Shown here: positions 44,389 to 52,872 of the stretch, one piece after another
Layout: the number at the start of each line of letters is the position of its first letter
Position numbering within the stretch: the stretch's first letter is position 1
Assembly (NCBI RefSeq): GCF_900109465.1
Contig: NZ_FOAZ01000024.1
Span: 62,001-126,000 of the forward strand
Reading direction: 5' to 3'
Source of the DNA: Streptacidiphilus jiangxiensis
GTDB taxonomy: Bacteria; Actinomycetota; Actinomycetes; Streptomycetales; Streptomycetaceae
Length of the DNA: 64,000 nucleotides
Translations under genes and position numbers: made by a program
Notes under the pieces: model-generated
Databases searched by the model: none
Told to the model about the DNA's origin: nothing
What the model saw: the letters and a program-made list of their open reading frames with translations, nothing else

Positions 44389-45851
44389 GCCCGGTCCAGG
44401 AGGTCCACGTCGTCCCCGAGGTCCGCGTCGTCCCCGAGGTCCGCGTCGTCCACGGGACCCGCGAGACCGGCGAGGTCCACCAGCACGGCGGCGTTCATCA
44501 GGGCGCCGTGGTGGGCGTTCAGGACCAGCCCGCCGCCGGGAACCCCGTGCCGCACCAGCACGCCGGACGCCTTGCCGCCGAACAGGTACGGCCCCACGAC
44601 GAACGGCACGCGTGCGTGTTCGACCAGGCCCGTGTCGGTGCGCAGGAACGGCATCTCCAGGCGGTCGGGTTCGGCGAACCGCTGGAGGACGTGGGGGTGC
44701 CGCGACTGCGCGGCACCGGTCAGGGCGGCGTCCCACTCGGCGTCGGAGGCCGCGCGGCCGACGACCACACCCGAGCCGCCGTAGCCGTTGGACGGCTTGA
44801 GCACCAAGTCCGGGCGGTGGGACCGGGCGTGGGCCAACTGCTGTTCGTCCACCGTGCCGGGCGTGGACAGCAGCACCGTCCACGGGACGTGCTGCTCGAC
44901 CAGGTGCCGGTCGTCCGCCGTGAGCAGGTCGCGATCCGCCCACAGCCAGGCCAGGGTCGTCTTGTCGCCGAGCACCCACGGCGACTCCGTGGTGTGCATC
45001 TTGACCGTCTCGCGCTGCACGGCCCGCACCAGGGCGGCGAGCCCGGGCCCGGCCGGCTGGTCGACCGGCTGGAAGAGCCGGAACACGGCGTCGACGCGCC
45101 GACCGTGCAGGCTGATCGACCCGTCCTCGGCGGCGACCAGGTCGTCCAGGGAGCAGGCGACGGTGTCCAGGCCGTGGCGGGCACCGCTGTCGCACATCGG
45201 CGCGAGCCAGTCCTTGAAGACCTTCTCGTCCTCGAGACCCGGCACGGTCCCCTCGCTGAACACCGGGATGACGACATGGTCCCCGTCGGACAGACCGAGC
45301 GACGACCGGATGACCGCGAACCGCGCGTCGACGGCGGAGGGCGGGGTGCTGAAGACAGGGCTGCCGCCACCCGAACGGCCCTGCAGGAGCGCGCAGAACC
45401 GGCGGGCCAACAGGTCCGCGTGGTGGGTGCCGCCCGTCGCGCCGTCGATGTTGAACTCCACGAACTTCGGCACACCGGCGGAGTAGACGACATCGGGGCG
45501 CGCGGAGACCAGCAGCGCCTCGTCGAGCGGATCGGCCGCGCGGACCAGGGGGATGTCCGCCCGGGGCACCCGCAGGACGTCCACGAGCTCACCGACGGTG
45601 CCCGCGCGGCGGCGGCACGACTCGAGGACCAGCTCCATCAACCGCCAGGAGACCGACGCGAGCCGGTCGTAGCCGGAGGGCTCGAGGTACAGCGGACGCA
45701 GCGGCTGCCACGTGCCGGCGGCGCCGGTGACGCCTTGGTTCACCTCGCCGATCCGCTCGGCCGCGTACGCGGTCGTCTCGGCACGCAGCCAGGACGGGAA
45801 CCGCTCCCACGCGTCGACGGGCCCGCCTGTCTGCGGCGTGATTGAAGTCAT
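44382..45851 (-). CDS. Circularly permuted ATP-grasp-like protein
   Basis: 489-aa protein. The segment VKMHTTESPWVLGDKTTLAW, then VLKPSNGYGGSGVVVG and HVLQRFAEP are ATP-grasp-like nucleotide-binding strands placed in the C-terminal half. The metal/Asn-type KFVEFNIDGATGG motif lies N-terminal to them (about residues 150-163), the arrangement expected of circularly permuted ATP-grasps. Such enzymes form amide bonds between a carboxylate and an amine. The extreme C-terminus is a repetitive acidic tail (three DADLGD-like units). It starts 15 bases after the preceding ATP-grasp gene. Confidence 0.7.
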   Translation of the reverse strand: MTSITPQTGGPVDAWERFPSWLRAETTAYAAERIGEVNQGVTGAAGTWQPLRPLYLEPSGYDRLASVSWRLMELVLESCRRRAGTVGELVDVLRVPRADIPLVRAADPLDEALLVSARPDVVYSAGVPKFVEFNIDGATGGTHHADLLARRFCALLQGRSGGGSPVFSTPPSAVDARFAVIRSSLGLSDGDHVVIPVFSEGTVPGLEDEKVFKDWLAPMCDSGARHGLDTVACSLDDLVAAEDGSISLHGRRVDAVFRLFQPVDQPAGPGLAALVRAVQRETVKMHTTESPWVLGDKTTLAWLWADRDLLTADDRHLVEQHVPWTVLLSTPGTVDEQQLAHARSHRPDLVLKPSNGYGGSGVVVGRAASDAEWDAALTGAAQSRHPHVLQRFAEPDRLEMPFLRTDTGLVEHARVPFVVGPYLFGGKASGVLVRHGVPGGGLVLNAHHGALMNAAVLVDLAGLAGPVDDADLGDDADLGDDVDLLDRAC

Positions 45852-45866
45852 CGCTGTTCCCAACCT

Positions 45867-47156
45867 CTACAGGGCGTACTTCGCCAGCTCGAACTCAAAG
45901 GCGTCTTCCAGGTCGGCCAGCAGCTCCAGGCCGCGCGACCTGGCCTCCTCGGGTGTCGCCGCAGCCAGGCAGCAGAAGCCGAAGACGGTGTAGTTGCCCA
46001 GCTGGCGCGGGATGTGCTGCCCGCCACGGAGGTTCAGCGAATGGGCCAGCGGCTGATAGGCGGACTTCAGCTCCTCGATGCGCCTCTCCACGCCCGCGGG
46101 AAGTGTTCCGCCGGTGATGCTGCCCAGCGCGATCGAGATGCCCGCCGCACCGAACGGCGGCCGGACGATCCTGGGACGCTCGCCCAGATGCTCGCTCACC
46201 AGCAGCCGGAAGACGTCGTCACCGGTGATGTGGCGGTAGACGAAGGGCGCCATGCCGCCCATCATCCGTCCGTTGACCTCGACCAGGACGGGACCGTCGG
46301 GGCCCATGATGAACTCGACGTGATAGACGCCGACGGTCAGTCCGAGCTCGGCGAAGACAGCCCGCATGTAGGCGTCGACCGCCTGCTGCTCGGCGTCCGT
46401 GAGGCCGGCCGGCAGCACGGCCGCCACTTCGACCAGGGGATTGTGGGTCGCCTGCTCCCGCCGCGCGAACATGAAGATCTCGAGGTCGCCGCCGTTGGCG
46501 ATGATCTCGGCGGAGTACAGGACGCCCTGCACGAACTCCTCGACCACCAGCTGACTGCTGATCCAGGTGTCCAGCGCCTGATGCCGCTCCTGCTTCGCCG
46601 TCGGCAGGGCCTCGAAGTACTCGGCGAGTTCGGCCTCGGACCGGATGATCGCCACGCCCTCCTTGCCGGCGCTGCGGCTCGGCTTGACGACCAGCGGCAG
46701 GCCGAAGGCGTGCAGGGCGTCGACGGCCTCCTGGAGGGTGGCCACCCGGGCGTGGCGCGCGGAGGGGATCCCGGCGTCCCGCAGGGCGTCCCGGCAGACG
46801 TCCTTGTTCACCGCCGTCAGCATGGAGGTGACGGACGTCGCTCTGATGCCCAGTGCCTCGGCGGCCGCGACCGTGGGCAGGACCGCCGGCTCCGAGGTCG
46901 TCAGCAGGGCGTCGATGGGCTGCCGCGCCTGGATCTTCCGCAGGGCGCCGACCAGTTCCGACTCCAGGTCGCCGATCTCGACCACCTCGTCCGCGTACGC
47001 GAACGCCGCGTCCAGGCGCTCGCGCGGAACGCCCGCGACCGTCAGGAGCGAGTTCTTCGACGGGAAGACGAAGGTGACCGAGTGACCCATGTCGCGCGCG
47101 GTCTCCAGGGCCGCCAGCGCCGGACCGGTACTGTCCACAAACACTACGTGGGACAC
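45867..47156 (-). CDS. ATP-grasp carboxylate-amine ligase
   Basis: 429-aa ATP-grasp ligase of the carbamoyl-phosphate-synthase-like/BL00235-type group. A preATP-grasp Rossmann domain (residues 1-115) is followed by PLVVKPSRSAGKEGVAIIRS (ATP lysine), VVEEFVQGVLYSAEIIA and the metal-binding end YHVEFIMGPDGPVLVEVNGR (about residues 300-325). In antibiotic clusters these enzymes condense amino acids into dipeptides. GTG start with AGGAGAAG 6-13 bases upstream. A second ATP-grasp follows, suggesting two sequential amide bonds; substrates unknown. Confidence 0.9.
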   Translation of the reverse strand: MSHVVFVDSTGPALAALETARDMGHSVTFVFPSKNSLLTVAGVPRERLDAAFAYADEVVEIGDLESELVGALRKIQARQPIDALLTTSEPAVLPTVAAAEALGIRATSVTSMLTAVNKDVCRDALRDAGIPSARHARVATLQEAVDALHAFGLPLVVKPSRSAGKEGVAIIRSEAELAEYFEALPTAKQERHQALDTWISSQLVVEEFVQGVLYSAEIIANGGDLEIFMFARREQATHNPLVEVAAVLPAGLTDAEQQAVDAYMRAVFAELGLTVGVYHVEFIMGPDGPVLVEVNGRMMGGMAPFVYRHITGDDVFRLLVSEHLGERPRIVRPPFGAAGISIALGSITGGTLPAGVERRIEELKSAYQPLAHSLNLRGGQHIPRQLGNYTVFGFCCLAAATPEEARSRGLELLADLEDAFEFELAKYAL

Positions 47157-47168
47157 GGTGTTCTTCTC

Positions 47169-47729
47169 CTACGAGGCGATGTGCGACGCGAATGCGAGAG
47201 CGTGGTCGGCCAGGTCCACGGAGATCCGGCCCGGAACGGGGTCGTCCTCGCCGCGCAGAAGGCAGTGGATGAAGACCGGGCCACGGCAGTCCGCGGCCTC
47301 GGCGCGCAGGATCGCCTCGAACTCGTCGGCCTCCACGGCGAACAGCGAACGGCGGTAGCCGGCGTCACGGGCCCAGCTGCCCAGGTCGACACGGGCCGAC
47401 GGCACCCGCTGCCCGCCCGTCGAGGCGTACTCGCCGTCGTCCAGCACCACGTGGATCAGCGGCAGTTCGGGCAGCGAGCCGGCCACCAGCAGGCCGACCG
47501 GGTTCATCGTGAGGCTGCCGTCGCCGTCGACCACCACGGCGGTGCGGCCGGTGCCGAGCGCGACGCCGATGCCGAACGAGGCGGCCAGGCCCATCGATCC
47601 GGTCATGTAGAAGTGGTTGGCGCGGTCGGCGATGTGGTTGGCGATCCGGCAGGAGTAGCCGGTGGTGAAGACGATCGGTTCGTCGGTGAAAACGTCGATG
47701 ACGCGTTGGACGGCGGCGGTCTTGTTCAT
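47169..47729 (-). CDS. ThDP decarboxylase beta subunit (phosphonopyruvate/sulfopyruvate decarboxylase type)
   Basis: 186-aa thiamine-diphosphate-binding (PP) half of a split decarboxylase. The ThDP/Mg motif GDGSLTMNPVGLLV is at about residues 79-92; GSMGLAASFGIGVALG precedes it. It is separate from the alpha half as in sulfopyruvate decarboxylase ComDE. Phosphonopyruvate decarboxylase would normally be with PEP mutase, which is absent here, so another 3-substituted pyruvate or 2-oxoacid is likely. Overlaps the alpha gene by 4 bp (ATGA). Confidence 0.88.
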   Translation of the reverse strand: MNKTAAVQRVIDVFTDEPIVFTTGYSCRIANHIADRANHFYMTGSMGLAASFGIGVALGTGRTAVVVDGDGSLTMNPVGLLVAGSLPELPLIHVVLDDGEYASTGGQRVPSARVDLGSWARDAGYRRSLFAVEADEFEAILRAEAADCRGPVFIHCLLRGEDDPVPGRISVDLADHALAFASHIAS

Positions 47730-48283
47730 GCGGCGACCTGCCATCCGAAGGCGGCGGGGCCGATCAGGACGGCCGCAGTCCCGCGGCTGTGCCTGATCCG
47801 GTCGTCCGCCCACTCCATCAGGGCGCCGAGGTCGCGCTCCCGGGTCAACCGCTCGGTGGGTATGCCCAGTTCTGCCAGGATCGGTTCGGTCAGCCGGCCC
47901 ATGCCCAGGTTCTCCTGGGTGGTGTCGGGGGCATGGCCGCGCAGACTGACGATCAGCAGCATCGGGATCCGGTACGGCACGACGAGCGAGGCGAGCGCGT
48001 TCACCGACTGCCCGAGCCCGGAGTTCTGCATCAGGACCACCGGCGTGCGGCCCGCGAGCGACGCGCCCGCGGCCACGCCCACGGCGTTGTCCTCCCGGGG
48101 AATCGTGAGCAGACCGGTCCTGTCCTCGAGGGCCGTGAGCAGCGGGGCGAGGACCCCGCAGGGTGTGCCGAAGAACGGCCCGTAGCCGTGCTGGAGCAGC
48201 TGGTCGGCGAAGTCGACGGGCAGGTCGCGCTGCGGCGGAACGGCGCGCTCCGGCTCCCGTACGCCCGCGAGATCGGTGATCAT
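47726..48283 (-). CDS. ThDP decarboxylase alpha subunit (PYR domain)
   Basis: 185-aa pyrimidine-binding half of the split ThDP decarboxylase. The catalytic glutamate that activates ThDP lies in PREDNAVGVAAGASLAG (about residues 60-70), and FFGTPCGVLAPLL and VLMQNSGLGQSVNALASLV are typical of the phosphonopyruvate/sulfopyruvate decarboxylase group. Both halves are encoded back to back and must assemble. It is coupled to the aldolase gene by a TGATG overlap. Confidence 0.88.
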   Translation of the reverse strand: MITDLAGVREPERAVPPQRDLPVDFADQLLQHGYGPFFGTPCGVLAPLLTALEDRTGLLTIPREDNAVGVAAGASLAGRTPVVLMQNSGLGQSVNALASLVVPYRIPMLLIVSLRGHAPDTTQENLGMGRLTEPILAELGIPTERLTRERDLGALMEWADDRIRHSRGTAAVLIGPAAFGWQVAA

Positions 48284-49185
48284 CAGGCCTGCGTCCCGCC
48301 TGCCGCGCGGACCAGCTCCAGACCCACCGCGACCTGCTCGTCGGAGAGCGGCGTGAGCGGGGCGCGGAGGTGACCGGCCGGCATGCCGAGCGCGTTCATC
48401 ACGGACTTGATGCCGATGGGGCTGCGGAACGAGTACAGGTACCGCATCACCGGCCAGACCTTCGTGTACAACTGCCGGAAGGCCTCGACGTCGGTGTTCT
48501 CGTCCCAGGGTGTGGAGAGCGCCGCGAACTCGCGGGGCAGGACGTTGCCGCCCGCGCTGGCGATCCCCGCGGCTCCCAGGACCATCGGGCCGATGAGGAT
48601 GTCCTGGTCCGGGGCGTCGTCCGCCATGAAGCACACGTCCGGGTGCCGCGGCATGAACTCGCCGAGCCGGCCCGTCCGCGACGACCCGTCCTTGTGCAGC
48701 ATGATGTTCGGGTGGCTGAGCAGCTCGTCCACGGTGGCGGTGTCCAGGTCGGTCATGGCCCGCGCCGGGTTGTTGAAGATGCCGATCGGAATCGGGCTGC
48801 GGTCGGCGATGTCGAGGAAGTACCTGGCCGTCTGCGCCTGGTCGGGGCCCATGTACGCGGGCACCGTCAGCACCGCGCCGTCCGCCCCGTGGTCGGCCGC
48901 CACCAGGACGCGACGCAGGGAGTCCTCGGTGTACCGGCCGGTGCAGGTGACCAGGTTGGCCAGCGCGCTCTTGTCGCTCAGCACCTTGGCGGTGAACTCG
49001 TCGAACTCGGCGTCGGTCAGCGTCGCGCCCTCACCGGCCACGCTGAGGAAGAACAACCCCGCCGTCCCGCCCTCCTCCTGGATGCGGACCAGTTCGGCGA
49101 GGGCGCCGTAGTCGATGCTGCCGTCCTCGTTGAACGGAGTGACGACGGCGACCAGAGACCCTTGGAAGCGTGACAAGCTGTCCAT
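48283..49185 (-). CDS. DapA-family (DHDPS/NAL-like) aldolase with altered active site
   Basis: 300-aa class I aldolase of the dihydrodipicolinate synthase family. The fold is clear from GLFFLSVAGEGATLTDAEF and the Schiff-base lysine in MLHKDGSSRTG (about residue 166). The conserved tyrosine of the usual YNVPxR motif is replaced: the sequence reads FNNPARAMTD, and the PxYY element reads PAYMGP. These changes make a DapA role in lysine synthesis unlikely and point to a cluster-specific retro-aldol/condensation with pyruvate or another 2-oxoacid. No good ribosome binding site is seen upstream. Confidence 0.87.
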   Translation of the reverse strand: MDSLSRFQGSLVAVVTPFNEDGSIDYGALAELVRIQEEGGTAGLFFLSVAGEGATLTDAEFDEFTAKVLSDKSALANLVTCTGRYTEDSLRRVLVAADHGADGAVLTVPAYMGPDQAQTARYFLDIADRSPIPIGIFNNPARAMTDLDTATVDELLSHPNIMLHKDGSSRTGRLGEFMPRHPDVCFMADDAPDQDILIGPMVLGAAGIASAGGNVLPREFAALSTPWDENTDVEAFRQLYTKVWPVMRYLYSFRSPIGIKSVMNALGMPAGHLRAPLTPLSDEQVAVGLELVRAAGGTQA

Positions 49186-49253
49186 CGAAATTTCGCTTTC
49201 TTGTTCCGTGTTCGCGCCGACGCGAATGGCCGGCCTTGCCTGGTGGTCGGCGC

Positions 49254-49439
49254 TCAGCCCCATGTGCCTTCTCCGGGGACCGCGCTGTCGGCGGTGGTAC
49301 CGGCGACCGGAACCGTCGCGGAAGAGGCCGCGGAACGGTGGCCCTGCTCGTGCTGCCCGGTGGCCGCGGCCACTCCCCCCAGCGAGACCACGCACAGGGT
49401 GACGGCGGCGACAACGGACAGGACGGTGGTGCGGAGCAT
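49254..49439 (-). CDS. Small secreted peptide at the head of the left operon
   Basis: 61-aa protein with a signal peptide (MLRTTVLSVVAAVTLCVVSL, cleavage after VAAA near residue 26) and a 35-residue Ser/Thr/Ala/Gly-rich mature part without cysteines. GAGGAA lies 5-10 bases before the ATG, which supports translation. It is 68 bases upstream of the aldolase gene in the same direction. It could be a decoy ORF, an exported peptide or a remnant; no family is recognised. Confidence 0.5.
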   Translation of the reverse strand: MLRTTVLSVVAAVTLCVVSLGGVAAATGQHEQGHRSAASSATVPVAGTTADSAVPGEGTWG

Positions 49440-49760
49440 GCTGATTCCTCTGAACTCGTGGGTCTTGGACGGTCTTGGGCCCGACCGATGCTGCCGCCCG
49501 GCCCGATGGTTTGACAGCGAAATCTGCTGGCACGAATCGACCCGGCACGACCATGTCAGGCGGGCCCGCCACGTCCGACCTCTGGACGGGTCTTGCGAGG
49601 CGACGGGAAGTGACTGATACTCCGCGTCGGAACAAGATCACGGGCCAGGCCCGGACGCAGGGACAAGCCACCCCACAGATGGGGAAAGCGGCCAGCAACG
49701 GCGCTGGCCACCGCCGTGCACTGCCATCTCGCGCAGTGTTCCTAGCACGGAGCTGTGCGC
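49440..49760. promoter_or_regulatory. Divergent intergenic region of the biosynthetic cluster
   Basis: 321 bases without a convincing gene lie between the left operon and the cluster regulator. TTGACA at 49511-49516 (plus) has no good -10 at normal spacing. An inverted repeat GGCCAGC (49690-49696) / GCTGGCC (49703-49709) lies 52 bases before the regulator start and is a candidate operator. Promoters for both directions are expected here. Confidence 0.4.
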
Positions 49761-50744
49761 ATGCTGACGCCGTTCGGACTCACCGAGCAGGCCGACCGGG
49801 TGTACCGGCTCCTCCTGAGACGGCCGGGCTGTCCGACCGACAAGGCAGCCGCCGACTTCGGCTGCCCGGAGGCGGAGCTGACCGGCGCGCTGGAGGAGCT
49901 CACCCGCTACGGTCTGCTCGCACCGTCGTGGCGGGAGGACGGGTGGTTGCACGTGGTCAACCCCCGGCTGGCGCTCGACACGCTGCTGGCCTACCAGCAC
50001 GCCGAGATCGCCGAGCGGAACCGGGAGTTGGCACGCAGCCAGGCCGCCGCCGAGATCCTGCTGTCGCGGTACACGGAGCAGCACGGCGGTGAGGACGGGC
50101 TGGAGGTCGAACAGTTCCACGGCGCCGAGGCGGTGCGGGCGCGGATCGCCGATCTGCTCGGGCAGACGAACAGCGAGTCCCTCGCCTTCGTCCCCGGTGG
50201 CGCGCAGACGCCGGAGGTCCTCGCCGCGAGCAAGGAGACCAACGCGGAGCCCCTCGCCCGGGGCGTCAGGATGCGCACGGTCTACCTGGACTCCATCCGC
50301 AACGCCCCCGGCACCCAGGAGCACGCCCGCTGGCTCACCGACCGCGGTGCCGAGGTCCGTACGGTCCCGACCCTGCCGATGCGCCTGTGGATCGCCGACC
50401 GTGAACTGGCGATGGTGCCGATCGACCCGTCCGACAGCGGGGCCGGCGCGGTGCTCCTGCGGCAGCCGGGCGCGATCGCCGCGTTCCTCGCCCTGTTCGA
50501 GGCGGTGTGGGCGTCGGCCGTGCCGTTCGGTGAGACACCGCGCCGCAGCCTGGACGACCCCGGCTCCCAGTCCCGCGAGCTGCTGCGCCTCCTCGCGCGG
50601 GGCTTCACCGACGAGGCCGCCGCCCGCCGCCTGGGCATCTCCCTGCGCAGCGAGAGACGGCTGATCACCGAGCTGATGGAGAAGCTGGACGCCAAGAGCC
50701 GCTTCCAGCTGGGCCAGCGGGCCGCCGAGCACGGGTTCGTCTGA
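49761..50744 (+). CDS. TrmB-like/LuxR-type cluster-situated regulator
   Basis: 327-aa transcription factor. N-terminal TrmB/HTH-like winged helix (about residues 3-70: FGLTEQADRVYRLLLRRPGC and LTGALEELTRYGLLAPS), a central ligand-binding-like alpha/beta region (about 110-240), and a C-terminal LuxR helix-turn-helix (about 265-325: ELLRLLARGFTDEAAARRLG). This architecture is typical of pathway-specific regulators inside actinobacterial biosynthetic clusters. The ATG at 49761 is preferred over the GTG at 49755 because GGAG lies 8 bases before the ATG. It alone faces right in the cluster. Confidence 0.86.
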   Translation: MLTPFGLTEQADRVYRLLLRRPGCPTDKAAADFGCPEAELTGALEELTRYGLLAPSWREDGWLHVVNPRLALDTLLAYQHAEIAERNRELARSQAAAEILLSRYTEQHGGEDGLEVEQFHGAEAVRARIADLLGQTNSESLAFVPGGAQTPEVLAASKETNAEPLARGVRMRTVYLDSIRNAPGTQEHARWLTDRGAEVRTVPTLPMRLWIADRELAMVPIDPSDSGAGAVLLRQPGAIAAFLALFEAVWASAVPFGETPRRSLDDPGSQSRELLRLLARGFTDEAAARRLGISLRSERRLITELMEKLDAKSRFQLGQRAAEHGFV

Positions 50745-50767
50745 CCCGCCGGTCCGGAGGCCGGTCC

Positions 50768-50932
50768 TCACACCCGCGCCGGGCCCTGGCCCACCCTGGA
50801 TGCGCCGGCCACCCAGTAGGTGGGTGCCTTCGGATCGACGCGTCGTCGGAGGGGGTCGCGCACGACCCGGCCGAGCAGGCCGAGCGGCGTCACCACGCAG
50901 CCGTAGAGAAGGGCGAGCAGAACGGTGCGCAC
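50768..50932 (-). CDS. 54-aa single-span membrane protein downstream of carbamoyltransferase
   Basis: Starts at GTG 50932 with GGAG 7 bases upstream and encodes a 54-residue peptide beginning MRTVLLALLYGCVVTPLGLL and continuing RDPLRRRVDPKAPTYW. One hydrophobic segment (residues 3-22) is followed by a basic tail. Short proteins of this kind are often adjacent to O-carbamoyltransferase genes in actinobacterial clusters. The role is unknown; it may anchor or assist the carbamoyltransferase at the membrane. Its stop is close to that of the convergent regulator. Confidence 0.7.
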   Translation of the reverse strand: MRTVLLALLYGCVVTPLGLLGRVVRDPLRRRVDPKAPTYWVAGASRVGQGPARV

Positions 50933-50980
50933 AGGTCGACTCCTTGTTTCCTGGGGGTGGTTGACCGGTCGGTCGTCATG

Positions 50981-52816
50981 TCAGTCGAGCGGGATCTCGT
51001 CGCGCCAGTCGGTCTCCTCGTGCCATTCGGGCTGGCCCTCCTTGCGCAGCAGGAAGCCACCGAGGGCCAGGCTGTCGATGTTCGTCCGCATGAAGCAGGC
51101 GTACGCCTGGGCCGGGCTGGCCACGATCGGCTCGCCGCGCACGTTGAAGGACGTGTTGACCAGGACGGAGCAGTCCGTGAGCGCCTTGAACTCGGTCAGC
51201 AGCCGGTGGTACGGGGCGTTCCGCTCGGCCGTGACGGTCTGCACCCGGGCCGAGTGGTCCACGTGCGTGACCGCGGGGATGGTGGAGCGCTGCACCTTGA
51301 GCAGGTCGAGCCCGAGGACGTCGGAGCCCTGCTCCGTCGCGATCCGCCGGCTCGGCGCGACCCCGGTGACCACCAGCATGTAGGGGCTCTCCTGGTGGAG
51401 TTCGAAGTAGTCCTTGGCGTCCTCGGCGAGCACCGAGGGGGCGAAGGGCCGGAACGACTCCCGGAACTTGATCTTGAGGTTCATGGCCGACTGCATGACC
51501 GGGTCCCGCGGGTCGCCGAGGATCGACCGGGCGCCGAGGGCCCGCGGCCCGAACTCCATCCGGCCCTGGAACCAACCGACGATCTTGCCCTGGGCCAGCT
51601 CCGCGGCGACCTCGCGGGCCAGGTCCTGCTCGGTCAGGCGGGTGTACGGGATGTTCTCGCCGTCCAGGTAGGCGGCGATCTCCTCGTCGCTGTACTGCGG
51701 GCCGAGCAGGGAGCCGGACATGCCGTCGGTCCCGTTCCCCAGATGGGCGCGTGGCGCTCCCCGCTCCGAGGCGACGACCAGCGCCGCGCCGAGCGCGCCG
51801 CCCGCGTCGCCCGCCGCGGGCTGGACCCACACCTCGTCGAAGATCCCCGCGTCGATGATCTTCCCGTTGGCGACGCAGTTCAGTGCTACACCGCCCGCGA
51901 GAACCAGGTGACGCTCACCGGTGCGCTCCCGCGCGTTCCGGGCCAGCAGCAGCACCACCTCCTCGGTCACCTGCTGGACCGAGGCCGCCAGATCGAACTC
52001 CCGCTCCGTGAGCGGCCCTTCGGGACTGCGACGGGGGCCGCCGAACAGCGTCTCGAAACCGCGGCCCGTCATCACCTGTCCGCGCAGGTACTCGAAGTAC
52101 TCCATGTGCAGGCGGAAGGACCCGTCGGACTTGACGTCGATCAACTTCTCGCGGATGACGTCGGCGTAGCGCGGCTTCCCGTAGGGCGCCAGACCCATGA
52201 GCTTGTACTCGCCGGAGTCGACCTTGAAGCCGCAGAAGTAGGTGAACGCCGAGTAGAGCAGTCCGAGCGAGTGCGGGAAGCGGATCTCCGCCAGGGCGTC
52301 GAGACCGGTCCCCCGTCCGTGCCAGAGCGTCGTCGTGGCCCACTCGCCGACCCCGTCGATGCACAGCACGGCGGCCGACTCGTAGGGGCTCGGGAAGAAC
52401 GCCGAAGCGGCGTGCGACTCGTGGTGTCTGCGGACGTCGATCGCGGGGACGCGGCCGAGGCCGAGCCGGGCCAGCTCCTCGCGGACCACGTCCGTGGTGC
52501 GGCGCTTCCACGACAGCCAACCGGGGAGGGTGTCCCGGAAGGAGGCGAAACCGCCCGGCGCCGCGCCGGCGAAGGTGGCGAGGACGCGCCGGAACTTCAG
52601 CGCCGGGTCCTCGTAGTAGGCGACGGCGGACACGTCGTCGAGCGAGGCGCCGACCTCCTCCAGGCAGTACCGGACGGCCAGGGCGGGGAACGCCGGATCG
52701 TGCCGGACCCGGCTGAACCGCTCCTCCTGCGCAGCGGCCACCGGGACGCCGTCGGCCACCAGGGCGGCCGCGCTGTCGTGGTAGTAGGCGGAAAGGCCCA
52801 GGACCAGATCGGACAT
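50981..52816 (-). CDS. O-carbamoyltransferase (NodU/TobZ family)
   Basis: 611-aa carbamoyltransferase that makes carbamoyl-AMP from carbamoyl phosphate and ATP and transfers the carbamoyl group to a hydroxyl. N-terminal Kae1-like ASKHA domain: LGLSAYYHDSAAALV and the metal-binding HHESH at residues 131-135. C-terminal YrdC-like domain: FRPFAPSVLAEDA and LVNTSFNVRGEPIV. Full-length with all motifs. It implies a carbamate ester in the cluster product. ATG follows AAGGAG by 7 bases. Directly downstream of the diiron protein gene. Confidence 0.93.
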   Translation of the reverse strand: MSDLVLGLSAYYHDSAAALVADGVPVAAAQEERFSRVRHDPAFPALAVRYCLEEVGASLDDVSAVAYYEDPALKFRRVLATFAGAAPGGFASFRDTLPGWLSWKRRTTDVVREELARLGLGRVPAIDVRRHHESHAASAFFPSPYESAAVLCIDGVGEWATTTLWHGRGTGLDALAEIRFPHSLGLLYSAFTYFCGFKVDSGEYKLMGLAPYGKPRYADVIREKLIDVKSDGSFRLHMEYFEYLRGQVMTGRGFETLFGGPRRSPEGPLTEREFDLAASVQQVTEEVVLLLARNARERTGERHLVLAGGVALNCVANGKIIDAGIFDEVWVQPAAGDAGGALGAALVVASERGAPRAHLGNGTDGMSGSLLGPQYSDEEIAAYLDGENIPYTRLTEQDLAREVAAELAQGKIVGWFQGRMEFGPRALGARSILGDPRDPVMQSAMNLKIKFRESFRPFAPSVLAEDAKDYFELHQESPYMLVVTGVAPSRRIATEQGSDVLGLDLLKVQRSTIPAVTHVDHSARVQTVTAERNAPYHRLLTEFKALTDCSVLVNTSFNVRGEPIVASPAQAYACFMRTNIDSLALGGFLLRKEGQPEWHEETDWRDEIPLD

Positions 52817-52872
52817 GGGGTTGCTCCTTGGGTACGCGGAAGGACTGAGGTGCGGGACGGGCCGTGCTCGGG

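Noticed and set aside
47169..48283. Phosphonate biosynthesis
   Set aside because: The decarboxylase resembles phosphonopyruvate decarboxylase, but no PEP mutase or other phosphonate gene is present in the window.
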